The notes under the pieces were generated by a model, which saw only the letters and a list, made by a program, of their open reading frames with translations, ran no database searches and was not told the DNA's origin. DNA of 64,000 nt, taken from NCBI RefSeq assembly GCF_000169095.1, contig NZ_AAVU01000035.1:14594-78593 (forward strand). Direction: 5' to 3'. Origin of the DNA: Lyngbya sp. PCC 8106 (GTDB taxonomy: Bacteria > Cyanobacteriota > Cyanobacteriia > Cyanobacteriales > Microcoleaceae). Positions 36,385 through 44,523 of the stretch are shown here, one piece after another. The translations under genes were made by a program, and so were the position numbers. Positions within the stretch are counted from its first letter, which is position 1. Each line of letters starts with the position of its first letter.

Positions 36385-37806
36385 ATGGAAATTCTCAACC
36401 TAGCTATTATGTTAATCGCTGCGGCTTTTGCGGGCTTAGGGGTTGGTTTCTGGTGGTGGGATAAACGGTTAAAAAGGCAAAAACGAGCCTATGAAACCCA
36501 AATTCGCCAACAAGTTGAACAGCTTGAGAAAGAACATCAAAATCGGATTAAAGAAACGGTAGAATCTCTACGACTGGAGTATGAAACTGAACTCAGACAA
36601 CAAAGCGAAGAAACTGAACGCTACTATCAGCAAAAACTCAATGAGGCGAATGAATCTTGGCGAGATCGATTAACGACAGAACAGCGTCAACTCAATGAAC
36701 AAATTCAAGTCCGAGATGTGGAACTCGATGAGATGAATCAATCTCTCACCCAGTATGAAACGCAACTGGGACAAGTGAATCAACAGTTGGTTGATAGTGA
36801 ACAGGAAGTTCAACAAATCAACCAATCTCTGAAGGCTTATGAAGCGAAACTCGGACAAGTTAGCCAAAAATTAGAAGTGAGTAAGGTTCAAGTTCAAGGG
36901 ATGGGTGAAGCGATTAATTTGTATGGAACTCAACTCAAAAAACTGAATGAAGATAGCGAAACCACTCAAGCGGATATTCAAAGTCGCATGGGATTTATTG
37001 AACAACAACATCAAACAGAAATTCAACAGTTACGACAGGATTTAGAAGCGACTCAAGAAAGTCAAGTTCAAAATGCGATCGCGGGTTTAGAACAAGAGTA
37101 TCGAGTCAGTATTCGCACCGGAACGGATCAATTGGTTCGTTCGATGCAGGAAACTCCCGAAACCACGCCAGAGTCGCAGTCATCAATGGCTGTTCCTCCG
37201 GTGGAAACCCAACCGGAATTGGTGATCGAAGAACCAATGCTACAGATGACGATCGCAGATGAAAAGGTTGAACAGGAAACAGTTGAGGAAAACCCTAATG
37301 AGGAAAATATTAGAGTTGAGAATGAGCCTGATGCGGTGATGTCTGCAAATGTACAAACCTCGTCTTCATCTACTAATGAAGCGGTTAATACTTATATCAT
37401 TGAAACGATTAATCATTGGGGAGATTCGGGTTTACTTTCAACGGTGCCGCAACTCTTAAATTATGCTCAACACCAAAATGATCAAGTTCGTGAACAGTTA
37501 GCGATCGCATTGGGTAAAATTGCCTCTACAAATGGTTTAAGAACTGAGATTCAACAAGCGATTCCAACGTTAGCAAAACTGAGTCAAGATCCGAATCCTC
37601 AAGTGCGTCAAGATGCAGTCAAAGCGTTAGGTGCAATTAAGTCAGAAAAGGTTATTCCCTTTTTACAACGTGCGTTACGGGATTCTAGCTATACTGTTGT
37701 GCAAGCTGCAACCGTAGCATTAGAAAAGTTCAAATCTTATCCCGTCAAACAAAAAGCGAAACCTCAAAATCTGTCTTTGCAAAAACATAATCCTAGAGAA
37801 CAATAA
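36385..37806 (+). CDS. membrane-anchored coiled-coil protein with HEAT repeats
   Basis: 473 residues. An N-terminal membrane helix (NLAIMLIAAAFAGLGVGFWWW) precedes a coiled coil of about 200 residues (heptads such as LNEQIQVRDVELDEMNQSLT, with an internal duplication QSLTQYETQLGQVNQQL / QSLKAYEAKLGQVSQKL). An acidic linker and two to three HEAT repeats (QDPNPQVRQDAVKALGAIKS, RDSSYTVVQAATVALEKFKS) follow. Probably a structural or scaffold protein on the cytoplasmic face. GGGAGG at 36375-36380 supports the ATG. The region 36106-36384 before it shows no other feature. Confidence 0.7.
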   Translation: MEILNLAIMLIAAAFAGLGVGFWWWDKRLKRQKRAYETQIRQQVEQLEKEHQNRIKETVESLRLEYETELRQQSEETERYYQQKLNEANESWRDRLTTEQRQLNEQIQVRDVELDEMNQSLTQYETQLGQVNQQLVDSEQEVQQINQSLKAYEAKLGQVSQKLEVSKVQVQGMGEAINLYGTQLKKLNEDSETTQADIQSRMGFIEQQHQTEIQQLRQDLEATQESQVQNAIAGLEQEYRVSIRTGTDQLVRSMQETPETTPESQSSMAVPPVETQPELVIEEPMLQMTIADEKVEQETVEENPNEENIRVENEPDAVMSANVQTSSSSTNEAVNTYIIETINHWGDSGLLSTVPQLLNYAQHQNDQVREQLAIALGKIASTNGLRTEIQQAIPTLAKLSQDPNPQVRQDAVKALGAIKSEKVIPFLQRALRDSSYTVVQAATVALEKFKSYPVKQKAKPQNLSLQKHNPREQ

Positions 37807-37811
37807 ATGGA

Positions 37812-37886
37812 TTAAATATTATCTGGATTTTTCCTTAATTCTTGTAATTGTGTGGCGAGTCGTTCGGCTCGTTGCATCTTTTCGTG
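37812..37886 (-). pseudogene. remnant of a Uma2-type (DUF820) endonuclease C-terminus
   Basis: The minus strand reads HEKMQRAERLATQLQELRK and NPDNI followed by a stop. This is the characteristic coiled-coil tail of the abundant cyanobacterial Uma2 family (pattern RAERLAxxLRxLGxxPDxI). A stop codon lies directly upstream and no catalytic domain is found, so only about 24 codons remain. The remaining gap, 37887-38355, holds no convincing gene. Confidence 0.6.
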
Positions 37887-38355
37887 CTATCAACATTGAG
37901 TACAAGGAAAAAATAAGGCTCTCAAAAATCCTGATTTCGAGTTTGTTCACTGCTTTAATAGATGAACAGATTACCTCCTGTAAAAAAGTCCCTGCGATCG
38001 CCCCATGCTGATGCAACGAATCAATTCACAGGTTCATCGCTAGGCAGTGACGATTGCTTTTGGTGGGTATACCCTCATCAAAGATTAAATCAGTTGATGC
38101 CATAGTCAGTTACCACTCTGGTGTCATCGAGGTTAATGAACTCTGCTTTTTTAGGTTTTGTTGTCATCAACTTTTCCCCAATTGTTCAAATTATTGCTCC
38201 AACTTTATTATAGTTGTTCTCGGCTTCATTGCCAGGAGTGAAATCTCACTAAAATGAATGGCATCAATAATTGTATGAAGTCTTCTCAAAATTTTGAGTC
38301 ACAGACTAGGTAAGCAAATTAGATCCTTAAAAATTAACACTTTGATAATGCTCTT

Positions 38356-38709
38356 ATGTCTACTTCAGTAATTCTTTTGTTTTGGGCTGTGGTGTTTCTA
38401 CTGACAATTCCGTGGTTAGTGAAGATTTTTACCGGAAGAAGGGAAGAAGCAATTTCTGAAATTATCTTTCTATTCATTGGTTTGTTAACTTTATGGTTTG
38501 TCGGGGGTGCGATTGCGATTGTCGGGGGAAAATTAGATTTTATCTTTCAAACTTGGTTTGCTCAGGTTCGACTCTCGGAAACTCAAAAACAACTGATTCA
38601 AGGAGCCGCTTTAGTTGTAGCGGCTATATTCATACTCAATATCGAAAAAATTTTACTCGGGTTAAAACATCTATTCTCTCGGATTCTGACTTGGATTAGA
38701 AAAGACTAA
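38356..38709 (+). CDS. small integral membrane protein, unknown
   Basis: 117 residues with three predicted membrane segments (SVILLFWAVVFLLTIPWLV, SEIIFLFIGLLTLWFVGG, IQGAALVVAAIFILNIEKIL). No family recognised. Its last four bases overlap the end of the convergent fumC gene. The ATG has only a weak upstream ribosome site. Confidence 0.6.
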   Translation: MSTSVILLFWAVVFLLTIPWLVKIFTGRREEAISEIIFLFIGLLTLWFVGGAIAIVGGKLDFIFQTWFAQVRLSETQKQLIQGAALVVAAIFILNIEKILLGLKHLFSRILTWIRKD

Positions 38710-40118
38710 ACATCGGGATAAGCCATCTGACGAGGAACAACAATTTGATCGAATTCTTCGGCTGTAATATAACCGAGTTCTAAACAAGCTTGTTTTAAAG
38801 TTAGATTTTTTTCATGGGCAACATGAGCAACTTCAGCAGCTTTATCATAGCCAATTTTGGGACTGAGTGCGGTGACTAACATCAACGACTGTTCGACATA
38901 TTGATTAATTTTTCCGATATTCGCTTGCAAATCAACCAGCAAAAAATCGGTGAAATTATTACAACTATCTGCTATAATATTAATAGATTGAATGAGATTA
39001 AATATCATCATGGGTTTAAAGACATTTAATTCAAAATGTCCTTGAGATCCGGCAATTCCAATCGCTGTATCATATCCGATCACTTGAGCGGCTACCATTG
39101 TCATCGCTTCGCATTGAGTCGGGTTAACTTTTCCCGGCATAATTGAGGAACCGGGTTCATTTTCGGGTAAGATTAATTCTCCCAAACCACAACGGGGGCC
39201 ACTCCCCAAAAAACGAATATCATTGGCAATTTTCATCATTGAACAGGCTAAGGTTTTTAACGCTCCACTCGCCATCACAATTGCATCATGGGCTGCCATT
39301 GCTGCAAATTTATTGGGTGCAGAAACAAAGGGTAATTGGGTGATTTCACTAATAGATAGAGCTACTTTTTCGGCAAATCCTTTCCCGGCATTTAATCCTG
39401 TTCCGACGGCGGTTCCCCCAATTGCTAATTCGTATAAATCGGGTAAAATACTCTCAATTCGCTTTAAATTGGCATCTAGTTGTGCCACATAACCAGAAAA
39501 TTCTTGTCCTAACGTGAGCGGAACAGCATCTTGTAAATGAGTCCGACCAATTTTGACAATTTCGGCAAATTCTGATGATTTTGCTTGCAGTGCATCTCGC
39601 ATTTTTTGGACTTTGGGAATCAGTCGTTGATGAATAGCAATGGCGGCGGCGATGTGCATTGCGGTGGGAAAAGTATCGTTAGAAGATTGTGACATATTGA
39701 CATGATCATTGGGATGAATTGGGGTTTTACTTCCCATTGTTCCCCCGGCAATTTCAATCGCACGATTGGCAATCACTTCGTTAACATTCATGTTGCATTG
39801 AGTTCCGCTTCCTGTCATCCAAACCCGGAGTGGAAAATTCCCATCTAACTTTCCGGCGATAATTTCGCCCGCTGCTTGTACGATCAATTTTGCTTTGTCT
39901 TCAGGAAGTTTACCTAACTCTTGATTGGTTAACGCTGCCGCTTTTTTGAGAATACAAAACGCCTGAATAACTTCGGGCGAAATATAATCATTTCCTATCG
40001 AAAAATAACGAAGCGATCGCTGTGTTTGCGCTCCCCAGTAACGAGTTGCAGAAACTTCGATTTCTCCCATACTATCCCGTTCAACTCGCATTGTATTTGT
40101 AGCGTTTTCTGGGTTCAT
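38706..40118 (-). CDS. fumC: fumarate hydratase, class II
   Basis: 470 residues. Family motifs: MTGSGTQCNMNVNEVIANRA, SSNDTFPTAMHIAAA, the catalytic His in GRTHLQDAVPLTLGQE (about 194) and the signature GSSIMPGKVNPTQCE with the catalytic Ser (323-335). Interconverts fumarate and malate in the cyanobacterial TCA cycle. Aspartase is a homologue, but the pattern and length fit FumC. Ends in a 4-bp overlap with the convergent membrane-protein gene. Confidence 0.95.
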   Translation of the reverse strand: MNPENATNTMRVERDSMGEIEVSATRYWGAQTQRSLRYFSIGNDYISPEVIQAFCILKKAAALTNQELGKLPEDKAKLIVQAAGEIIAGKLDGNFPLRVWMTGSGTQCNMNVNEVIANRAIEIAGGTMGSKTPIHPNDHVNMSQSSNDTFPTAMHIAAAIAIHQRLIPKVQKMRDALQAKSSEFAEIVKIGRTHLQDAVPLTLGQEFSGYVAQLDANLKRIESILPDLYELAIGGTAVGTGLNAGKGFAEKVALSISEITQLPFVSAPNKFAAMAAHDAIVMASGALKTLACSMMKIANDIRFLGSGPRCGLGELILPENEPGSSIMPGKVNPTQCEAMTMVAAQVIGYDTAIGIAGSQGHFELNVFKPMMIFNLIQSINIIADSCNNFTDFLLVDLQANIGKINQYVEQSLMLVTALSPKIGYDKAAEVAHVAHEKNLTLKQACLELGYITAEEFDQIVVPRQMAYPDV

Positions 40119-40222
40119 TGTTTGTACTTCTCCGAAGACGTGCAGATTTATAGCTAATCTTATTTTTTATCACAAAACGGGAGAAGCAAATGATTAAGAT
40201 AATCTGAAATTTATGAGTCTGT

Positions 40223-40249
40223 GATGGGTTAGTGATCTGATAACCCATC
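40223..40249. terminator. hairpin downstream of smpB
   Basis: GATGGGTTA (40223-40231) pairs with TAACCCATC (40241-40249), a 9-bp stem with a 9-nt loop, just after the end of smpB on the minus strand and upstream of fumC. No strong U-run follows, so it is a moderate candidate. Confidence 0.5.
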
Positions 40250-40257
40250 CAACTGTT

Positions 40258-40725
40258 TTAATATTGTTTCATGGCTCGTTCCATTTGGCGTTGGTCATCC
40301 CGCTTTTTCATCGTGTCTCGTTTGTCGTGCAGTTTTTTACCACGTCCTACCGCAATCTCGACTTTAACTAATCCGTTTTTAAAGTACATTTTAGTCGGAA
40401 CTAACGTTAATCCTTTTTGTTCGACTAAACCGATTAGCTTGTTAATTTCTTTTCGATGCAGCAATAACTTGCGAGTGCGGCGAGGTTCGTGATTAAAATA
40501 AGCACTGGTTTCGTAGGGTGAAATATGAACATTAATCAGCCATGCTTCTCTATTGCGAACTAACGCATAACCATCCTGCATATTGACTCGCCCTGCTCGA
40601 ATTGATTTAACTTCTGTTCCTTGAAGCTCTATTCCAGCTTGGTAAGTCTCTAACAATTCATAGAGATAGCGGGCTTTACGATTATCGGTAATAATTTTGC
40701 GTCCGCCACTGTCATTTTTACTCAT
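40258..40725 (-). CDS. smpB: SsrA-binding protein SmpB
   Basis: 155 residues, usual length. The sequence IITDNRKARYLYELLETYQA, GIELQGTEVKSIRAGRVNMQ and the C-terminal KKLHDKRDTMKKRDDQRQ are diagnostic. It delivers tmRNA to stalled ribosomes for trans-translation. The tmRNA gene itself is not in this window. Stands alone between fumC and an exported protein gene. Confidence 0.97.
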   Translation of the reverse strand: MSKNDSGGRKIITDNRKARYLYELLETYQAGIELQGTEVKSIRAGRVNMQDGYALVRNREAWLINVHISPYETSAYFNHEPRRTRKLLLHRKEINKLIGLVEQKGLTLVPTKMYFKNGLVKVEIAVGRGKKLHDKRDTMKKRDDQRQMERAMKQY

Positions 40726-40962
40726 ATCAACTCCACCTCAATTTTATATCAACTCTTAAAATCTACCAAGAGACAGTTGTTTGCTCCGAGAGAACTATGA
40801 CTTGCGTATTAGACAAATCAGATTCAGATGAACAAACTCTCTCTTAAAGGAGATGATATCACTCACTGAATATTTCTATTATATAAGTATAGCGTTTAAA
40901 GTGATTTCATCAAAAAAATTGTGAATTCACGGTGAATGAAAAGTACAAGATCAGGAGGATTT

Positions 40963-41634
40963 ATGATCCACGAACAATTACAAAATCTTAAAAAGACCAA
41001 GCTACTCGGTGCAATCTGTGGAAGTTTACTATTAGGATTACCTTTTGTTCCCAAAGTGGCTTCAGCTCAACCTACTACAGATTTAGAGTATTGCTTTGAT
41101 GACTTTTATCAAGAACCTTTGAATAGCATGGTTAGGGTTCCGCCTGGATGTCCTGACAACGATTATACTCGGGAAGTTGGGGTCAAGGAAGAATTAGAGA
41201 CAGAAACCAATACTAGCCAGAGGGAGATGAATACTAACACTCGACAATATAATCGACAATATAACCGTCCGGGTCAAGTCGGTGTGATTCAACCGCCTAT
41301 GCCTACTCGTCAAATGAGAACAATGGGTAATATTGATATCAATGGGCGCACTGTTGATGTGAGTCTAAATAATGATACCAATGCTGGGGTTACTTATCAA
41401 GTCATCGGACATACGGATGACCGATTACTCTACGAAGGAAATGAAACAGAGTTGTTGAATCTACCTTTACCCGTAACCATTACCGTTTTACGAGAAGATG
41501 CAGGGTTGATTGACATTCAAGATATGATGGCAGAGAATGGAGAAGTTCAGTTTAAATTGCAAGAAGAAGGTAATTTAACGGGAAGTGAAAAAACAATTCG
41601 GATTCAAGAAGATGGTACTGTTTTTGTATACTAA
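40963..41634 (+). CDS. exported protein, unknown function
   Basis: About 223 residues from ATG 40963, placed 6 bp after AGGAGG, a near-ideal ribosome site; an ATG at 40936 is in frame but lacks one. The signal peptide ends around VPKVASA-QPTTD. The mature part has a Gln/Asn/Thr-rich linker (NTRQYNRQYNRPG) and a beta-rich domain (NIDINGRTVDVSLNNDTNAG, YQVIGHTDDRLLYEGNETEL). Not recognised. Followed 29 bp later by the next gene, so the two may be an operon. Confidence 0.7.
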   Translation: MIHEQLQNLKKTKLLGAICGSLLLGLPFVPKVASAQPTTDLEYCFDDFYQEPLNSMVRVPPGCPDNDYTREVGVKEELETETNTSQREMNTNTRQYNRQYNRPGQVGVIQPPMPTRQMRTMGNIDINGRTVDVSLNNDTNAGVTYQVIGHTDDRLLYEGNETELLNLPLPVTITVLREDAGLIDIQDMMAENGEVQFKLQEEGNLTGSEKTIRIQEDGTVFVY

Positions 41635-41663
41635 TCAATTGAATTGTTTGAGAGAGAAAGAGA

Positions 41664-42275
41664 ATGCAAACGCTTCTAACGCTGGAGGTTCGTTGGTTTG
41701 AATCGGGTAAAATTCCACAAGTGATCGAAAAATGGTTTACAACGGCTTGTCCGGGTGAACTTTCCAGAGGTGTAGAGGAGCGTGAAGATCAATATTTTTA
41801 TACGCCAGGGTGTGAATGCCTTAATTTAAAGTTACGTGAAGGAAAATTAGAATTAAAATGGCGTCAAACTCAACTGGAAATCGATTCTTTTCAAGATAGT
41901 AATTGGCAAGGTCGTGTTGAACGGTGGTTAAAATGGAGTTATCAAGACTCTATTTCTGAAAATTTAATTCAACTATTAGGAACAGGCGACCAACCGATTG
42001 TCAAAATTGGAAAAAAGCGAAGACAACGTTATTATCAAGATGTTGAATGTGAACTGACTCAACTTACATTTGATCAATATCAATCTTGGTGGAGTTTAGG
42101 GTTTGAGATGGAAGAAACTCAGACATTAGGAAGAACTCATTTTCAAGAAGTTGTGAGTAAAATGATTAAAAGTTATCCTGAAACAGCCTTTGATATTGTT
42201 AATTCTAATGCTTATCCCAGTTGGTTATTAGAACAGGTTTTTTCGAGTCATCTTCAAGATAAAAGTAACTATTAA
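41664..42275 (+). CDS. CYTH-like domain protein, unknown
   Basis: 203 residues. The start LLTLEVRWFESGKIPQVIEK and QYFYTPGCECLNLKLREGKLELKWRQ follow the strand pattern of CYTH/triphosphate-tunnel proteins, which alternate basic and acidic residues. The canonical ExExK at the N-terminus is reduced to LEVRW. Many cyanobacteria carry such a protein of unknown substrate. Likely cotranscribed with the exported protein upstream. Confidence 0.55.
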   Translation: MQTLLTLEVRWFESGKIPQVIEKWFTTACPGELSRGVEEREDQYFYTPGCECLNLKLREGKLELKWRQTQLEIDSFQDSNWQGRVERWLKWSYQDSISENLIQLLGTGDQPIVKIGKKRRQRYYQDVECELTQLTFDQYQSWWSLGFEMEETQTLGRTHFQEVVSKMIKSYPETAFDIVNSNAYPSWLLEQVFSSHLQDKSNY

Positions 42276-42330
42276 TCCCTAAAATAAAGAATCTAATTTT
42301 GTTGACAACCTGATTTATATTTAAAGCAGA

Positions 42331-42522
42331 ATGATTAGTTTCATTCCAACTTTCATTCCAACAATTCAAAATATCCAAACACCCAAACCTCTGCCCATTA
42401 ACGCATCCATGCCCCAACCCGTTCCCGCACCACCACCCCAACCGGTTCCCGCACCCGCACCTCAACCCGTCCCCGCACCGATACCCCAACCCGTCCCCGC
42501 ACCCATCCCCCAACCGTTGTAA
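42331..42522 (+). CDS. short Pro-rich open frame, doubtful
   Basis: 63 codons, MISFIPTFIPTIQNI followed by repeats of QPVPAP. The DNA is a direct repeat of CCCCAACCCGTCCCCGCACC type (42410-42520). No ribosome site is seen. It may be a real proline-rich peptide or only a repeat tract between two genes; I lean to repeat. Confidence 0.3.
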   Translation: MISFIPTFIPTIQNIQTPKPLPINASMPQPVPAPPPQPVPAPAPQPVPAPIPQPVPAPIPQPL

Positions 42523-42588
42523 ATTCCCCAGAAACTCCCCCGAACGCGCCCGTTTAACGGTGGAGTTCCTGACATTAAAACCCATTCT

Positions 42589-43386
42589 TTAACTTGCTTG
42601 GGCAATAAAGTTGAAAGCTTGAAATGGATACTGTAAAGCCCTATTAAATTGTTCAAAGTTCAAGGGTTTGTTGTCGGCAAGAAAATCTTTAATCAAGAAG
42701 ATAGAATAAGAATTTTCTCCGGTTAGGAAATCGAAAATTTGATCGGCAGTAAAGCCAAAAGAAGAGAGTCCCGAACGAGTACACTCGAAAAGCAAAATGG
42801 GACGATGACGAACTAATGTATTAACAGCACCCCGAAGCACTGCTAACTCCCCTCCTTCCACGTCAATTTTGAGAAAATCTACTCGATGCTCTGGACTTAA
42901 AACCTTATCGAGGGTTTCGCAGCGAATCGTTATTTTCTCAATGTTTTCGTCCTTTTTAGAGTTGTGCTGGCGAAGTCCGCTAAAACCCGAGCGAGAGGTA
43001 TTTATATAAAAAGTAGCTTCGCCCGGTGTATCGCTTAATCCTATTTCTTTGATTTCAATTTCAGGAAATTTCTGTTTGAGCCAACGGGCTTTATAGGGAA
43101 CTGGCTCAAAAGCCATGTGTTTTCCCTGGGGCGAAAGCCGCATAATTTCACTCAGCATTGAACCGAGATGGCATCCGATATCGATACAGTTGGATGATTT
43201 ATTTAATATACGCTCCATAAACTTTTCAACTCTTTGGGATTCGATATGAATCTCATGGAGTTCTGGATGTTTACTGCGTTTTCTGCGACTCAACACCGTT
43301 TTTATATTCTTCAAAGGCTTCTCAAGGGGTGTACGAATGAGAAGATGTTTTAAGTAGTCCGGATTAATCGAATATAAATCCTTCAT
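42589..43386 (-). CDS. FkbM-family methyltransferase
   Basis: 265 residues. The SAM-binding motif I region SNCIDIGCHLGSMLSEIM, post-I AFEPVPYKARWLKQKF, and the FkbM signature VDFLKIDVEGGELAVLRGA with PILLFECTRSG are clear. The family O-methylates sugars or other small groups, and the substrate cannot be told here. No glycosyltransferase genes adjoin it. ATG at 43386. Confidence 0.87.
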   Translation of the reverse strand: MKDLYSINPDYLKHLLIRTPLEKPLKNIKTVLSRRKRSKHPELHEIHIESQRVEKFMERILNKSSNCIDIGCHLGSMLSEIMRLSPQGKHMAFEPVPYKARWLKQKFPEIEIKEIGLSDTPGEATFYINTSRSGFSGLRQHNSKKDENIEKITIRCETLDKVLSPEHRVDFLKIDVEGGELAVLRGAVNTLVRHRPILLFECTRSGLSSFGFTADQIFDFLTGENSYSIFLIKDFLADNKPLNFEQFNRALQYPFQAFNFIAQAS

Positions 43387-43641
43387 GAGTCAAGTTTGAT
43401 TTTTTAATCTAATTTTCAAGATTGAGAAATAACTTCTCACGGGCTAATTTTATCCGACCGGATCACCAATCGAATCTTGTGTTTGATTTTCTTAATATTA
43501 TCTGGGGTGGGGGTGCCGAGGTGCTGTTTGATGCCCGATCGCAGCGATCTGCCCATACAAAAACCCATTCTTGGGAAACCCAGGGTAACGAAGACCGATA
43601 TAATGACTCAGGTAGTCTGATCGCAAGCAAGCAAAGCCAAA

Positions 43642-44502
43642 ATGGGAACGATTTGGGAACTGGACTTTTATAGTCGTCCACTGCGCGATGAAGAAGGTAA
43701 AAAGGTTTGGGAAGTTTTAATTTGCCAGACTCCCTTAGAAATCGGCGATCGCGCTGAATCATTATTTCGCTATACTCAATTTTGCCCGAGTACGGATGTG
43801 AATTCAATTTGGTTGCAGGGAGCAATTCAAGCTGCAATAAAAGAAGCGGATGAAACGCCGCAACGGATTCGTTTTTTTCGACGTCCGATGGCAAATATGA
43901 TCCTCAAAGCCTGTAAAGAATTGGCAATTCCAGTTACGGCGAGTCGTCGAACTTATGCGTTGTTTCAATGGTTGGATGAACGCATAGAAAACGTCTATCC
44001 CACTTTACCAAACTATCAGGAAACCGCAAATCCTTCTGTGCAGTTTGCATCCTCTCCACCCCAGCGTTTACCGGATGCTTTGCAGGGAGATCAATGGGCA
44101 TTTGTAAGTTTAGAAGCGAGTGCTTTTGAAGAGATGTCTGAATGGAATATTGGATTTGGTGAAGCGTTTGGTTTGCCGATGCTGGGTTTAAGTGGAGAAA
44201 CTCAAATTCCGGGTTTAATTGTGTTTTCTTCACGGGCGACGCCGTTAGCAGCTTGGATGTCAGGTTTAGAATTAGCTTTTTTACGAGTTAATAAAGGTGA
44301 TCGTCCCAGTTTGTTGTTGGAAACTGGAGAAAATGATAGTTGGATTTTAGCGAATTTAACGGATGCGGGTACTCAAGCAGAGGCTGAACAGTTTGAAGAA
44401 GCCAAACGACAGGCAAAAAATGTTCACTTTTTAGCGGTGCAGTCTGATCCCAATACGGAATCTTTTGCTGGACTTTGGATGTTGCAAGAACTGAATTTTT
44501 AG
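43642..44502 (+). CDS. Tab2/Atab2 family RNA-binding protein (DUF1092)
   Basis: 286 residues. The N-terminal MGTIWELDFYSRPLRDEEGK KVWEVLIC is diagnostic of the Tab2/Atab2 family, and QRIRFFRRPMANMILKACKE plus the C-terminal GLWMLQELNF are also typical. Plant and algal relatives bind photosystem I mRNA and are needed for its translation; the cyanobacterial protein is presumed similar. Monocistronic. Confidence 0.88.
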   Translation: MGTIWELDFYSRPLRDEEGKKVWEVLICQTPLEIGDRAESLFRYTQFCPSTDVNSIWLQGAIQAAIKEADETPQRIRFFRRPMANMILKACKELAIPVTASRRTYALFQWLDERIENVYPTLPNYQETANPSVQFASSPPQRLPDALQGDQWAFVSLEASAFEEMSEWNIGFGEAFGLPMLGLSGETQIPGLIVFSSRATPLAAWMSGLELAFLRVNKGDRPSLLLETGENDSWILANLTDAGTQAEAEQFEEAKRQAKNVHFLAVQSDPNTESFAGLWMLQELNF

Positions 44503-44523
44503 GAAAAATCTAAACTGAAGGAT

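Noticed and set aside
37819..38257. Short frames on both strands (65 and 67 codons)
   Set aside because: No similarity, no ribosome site; the Uma2 remnant is in another frame.
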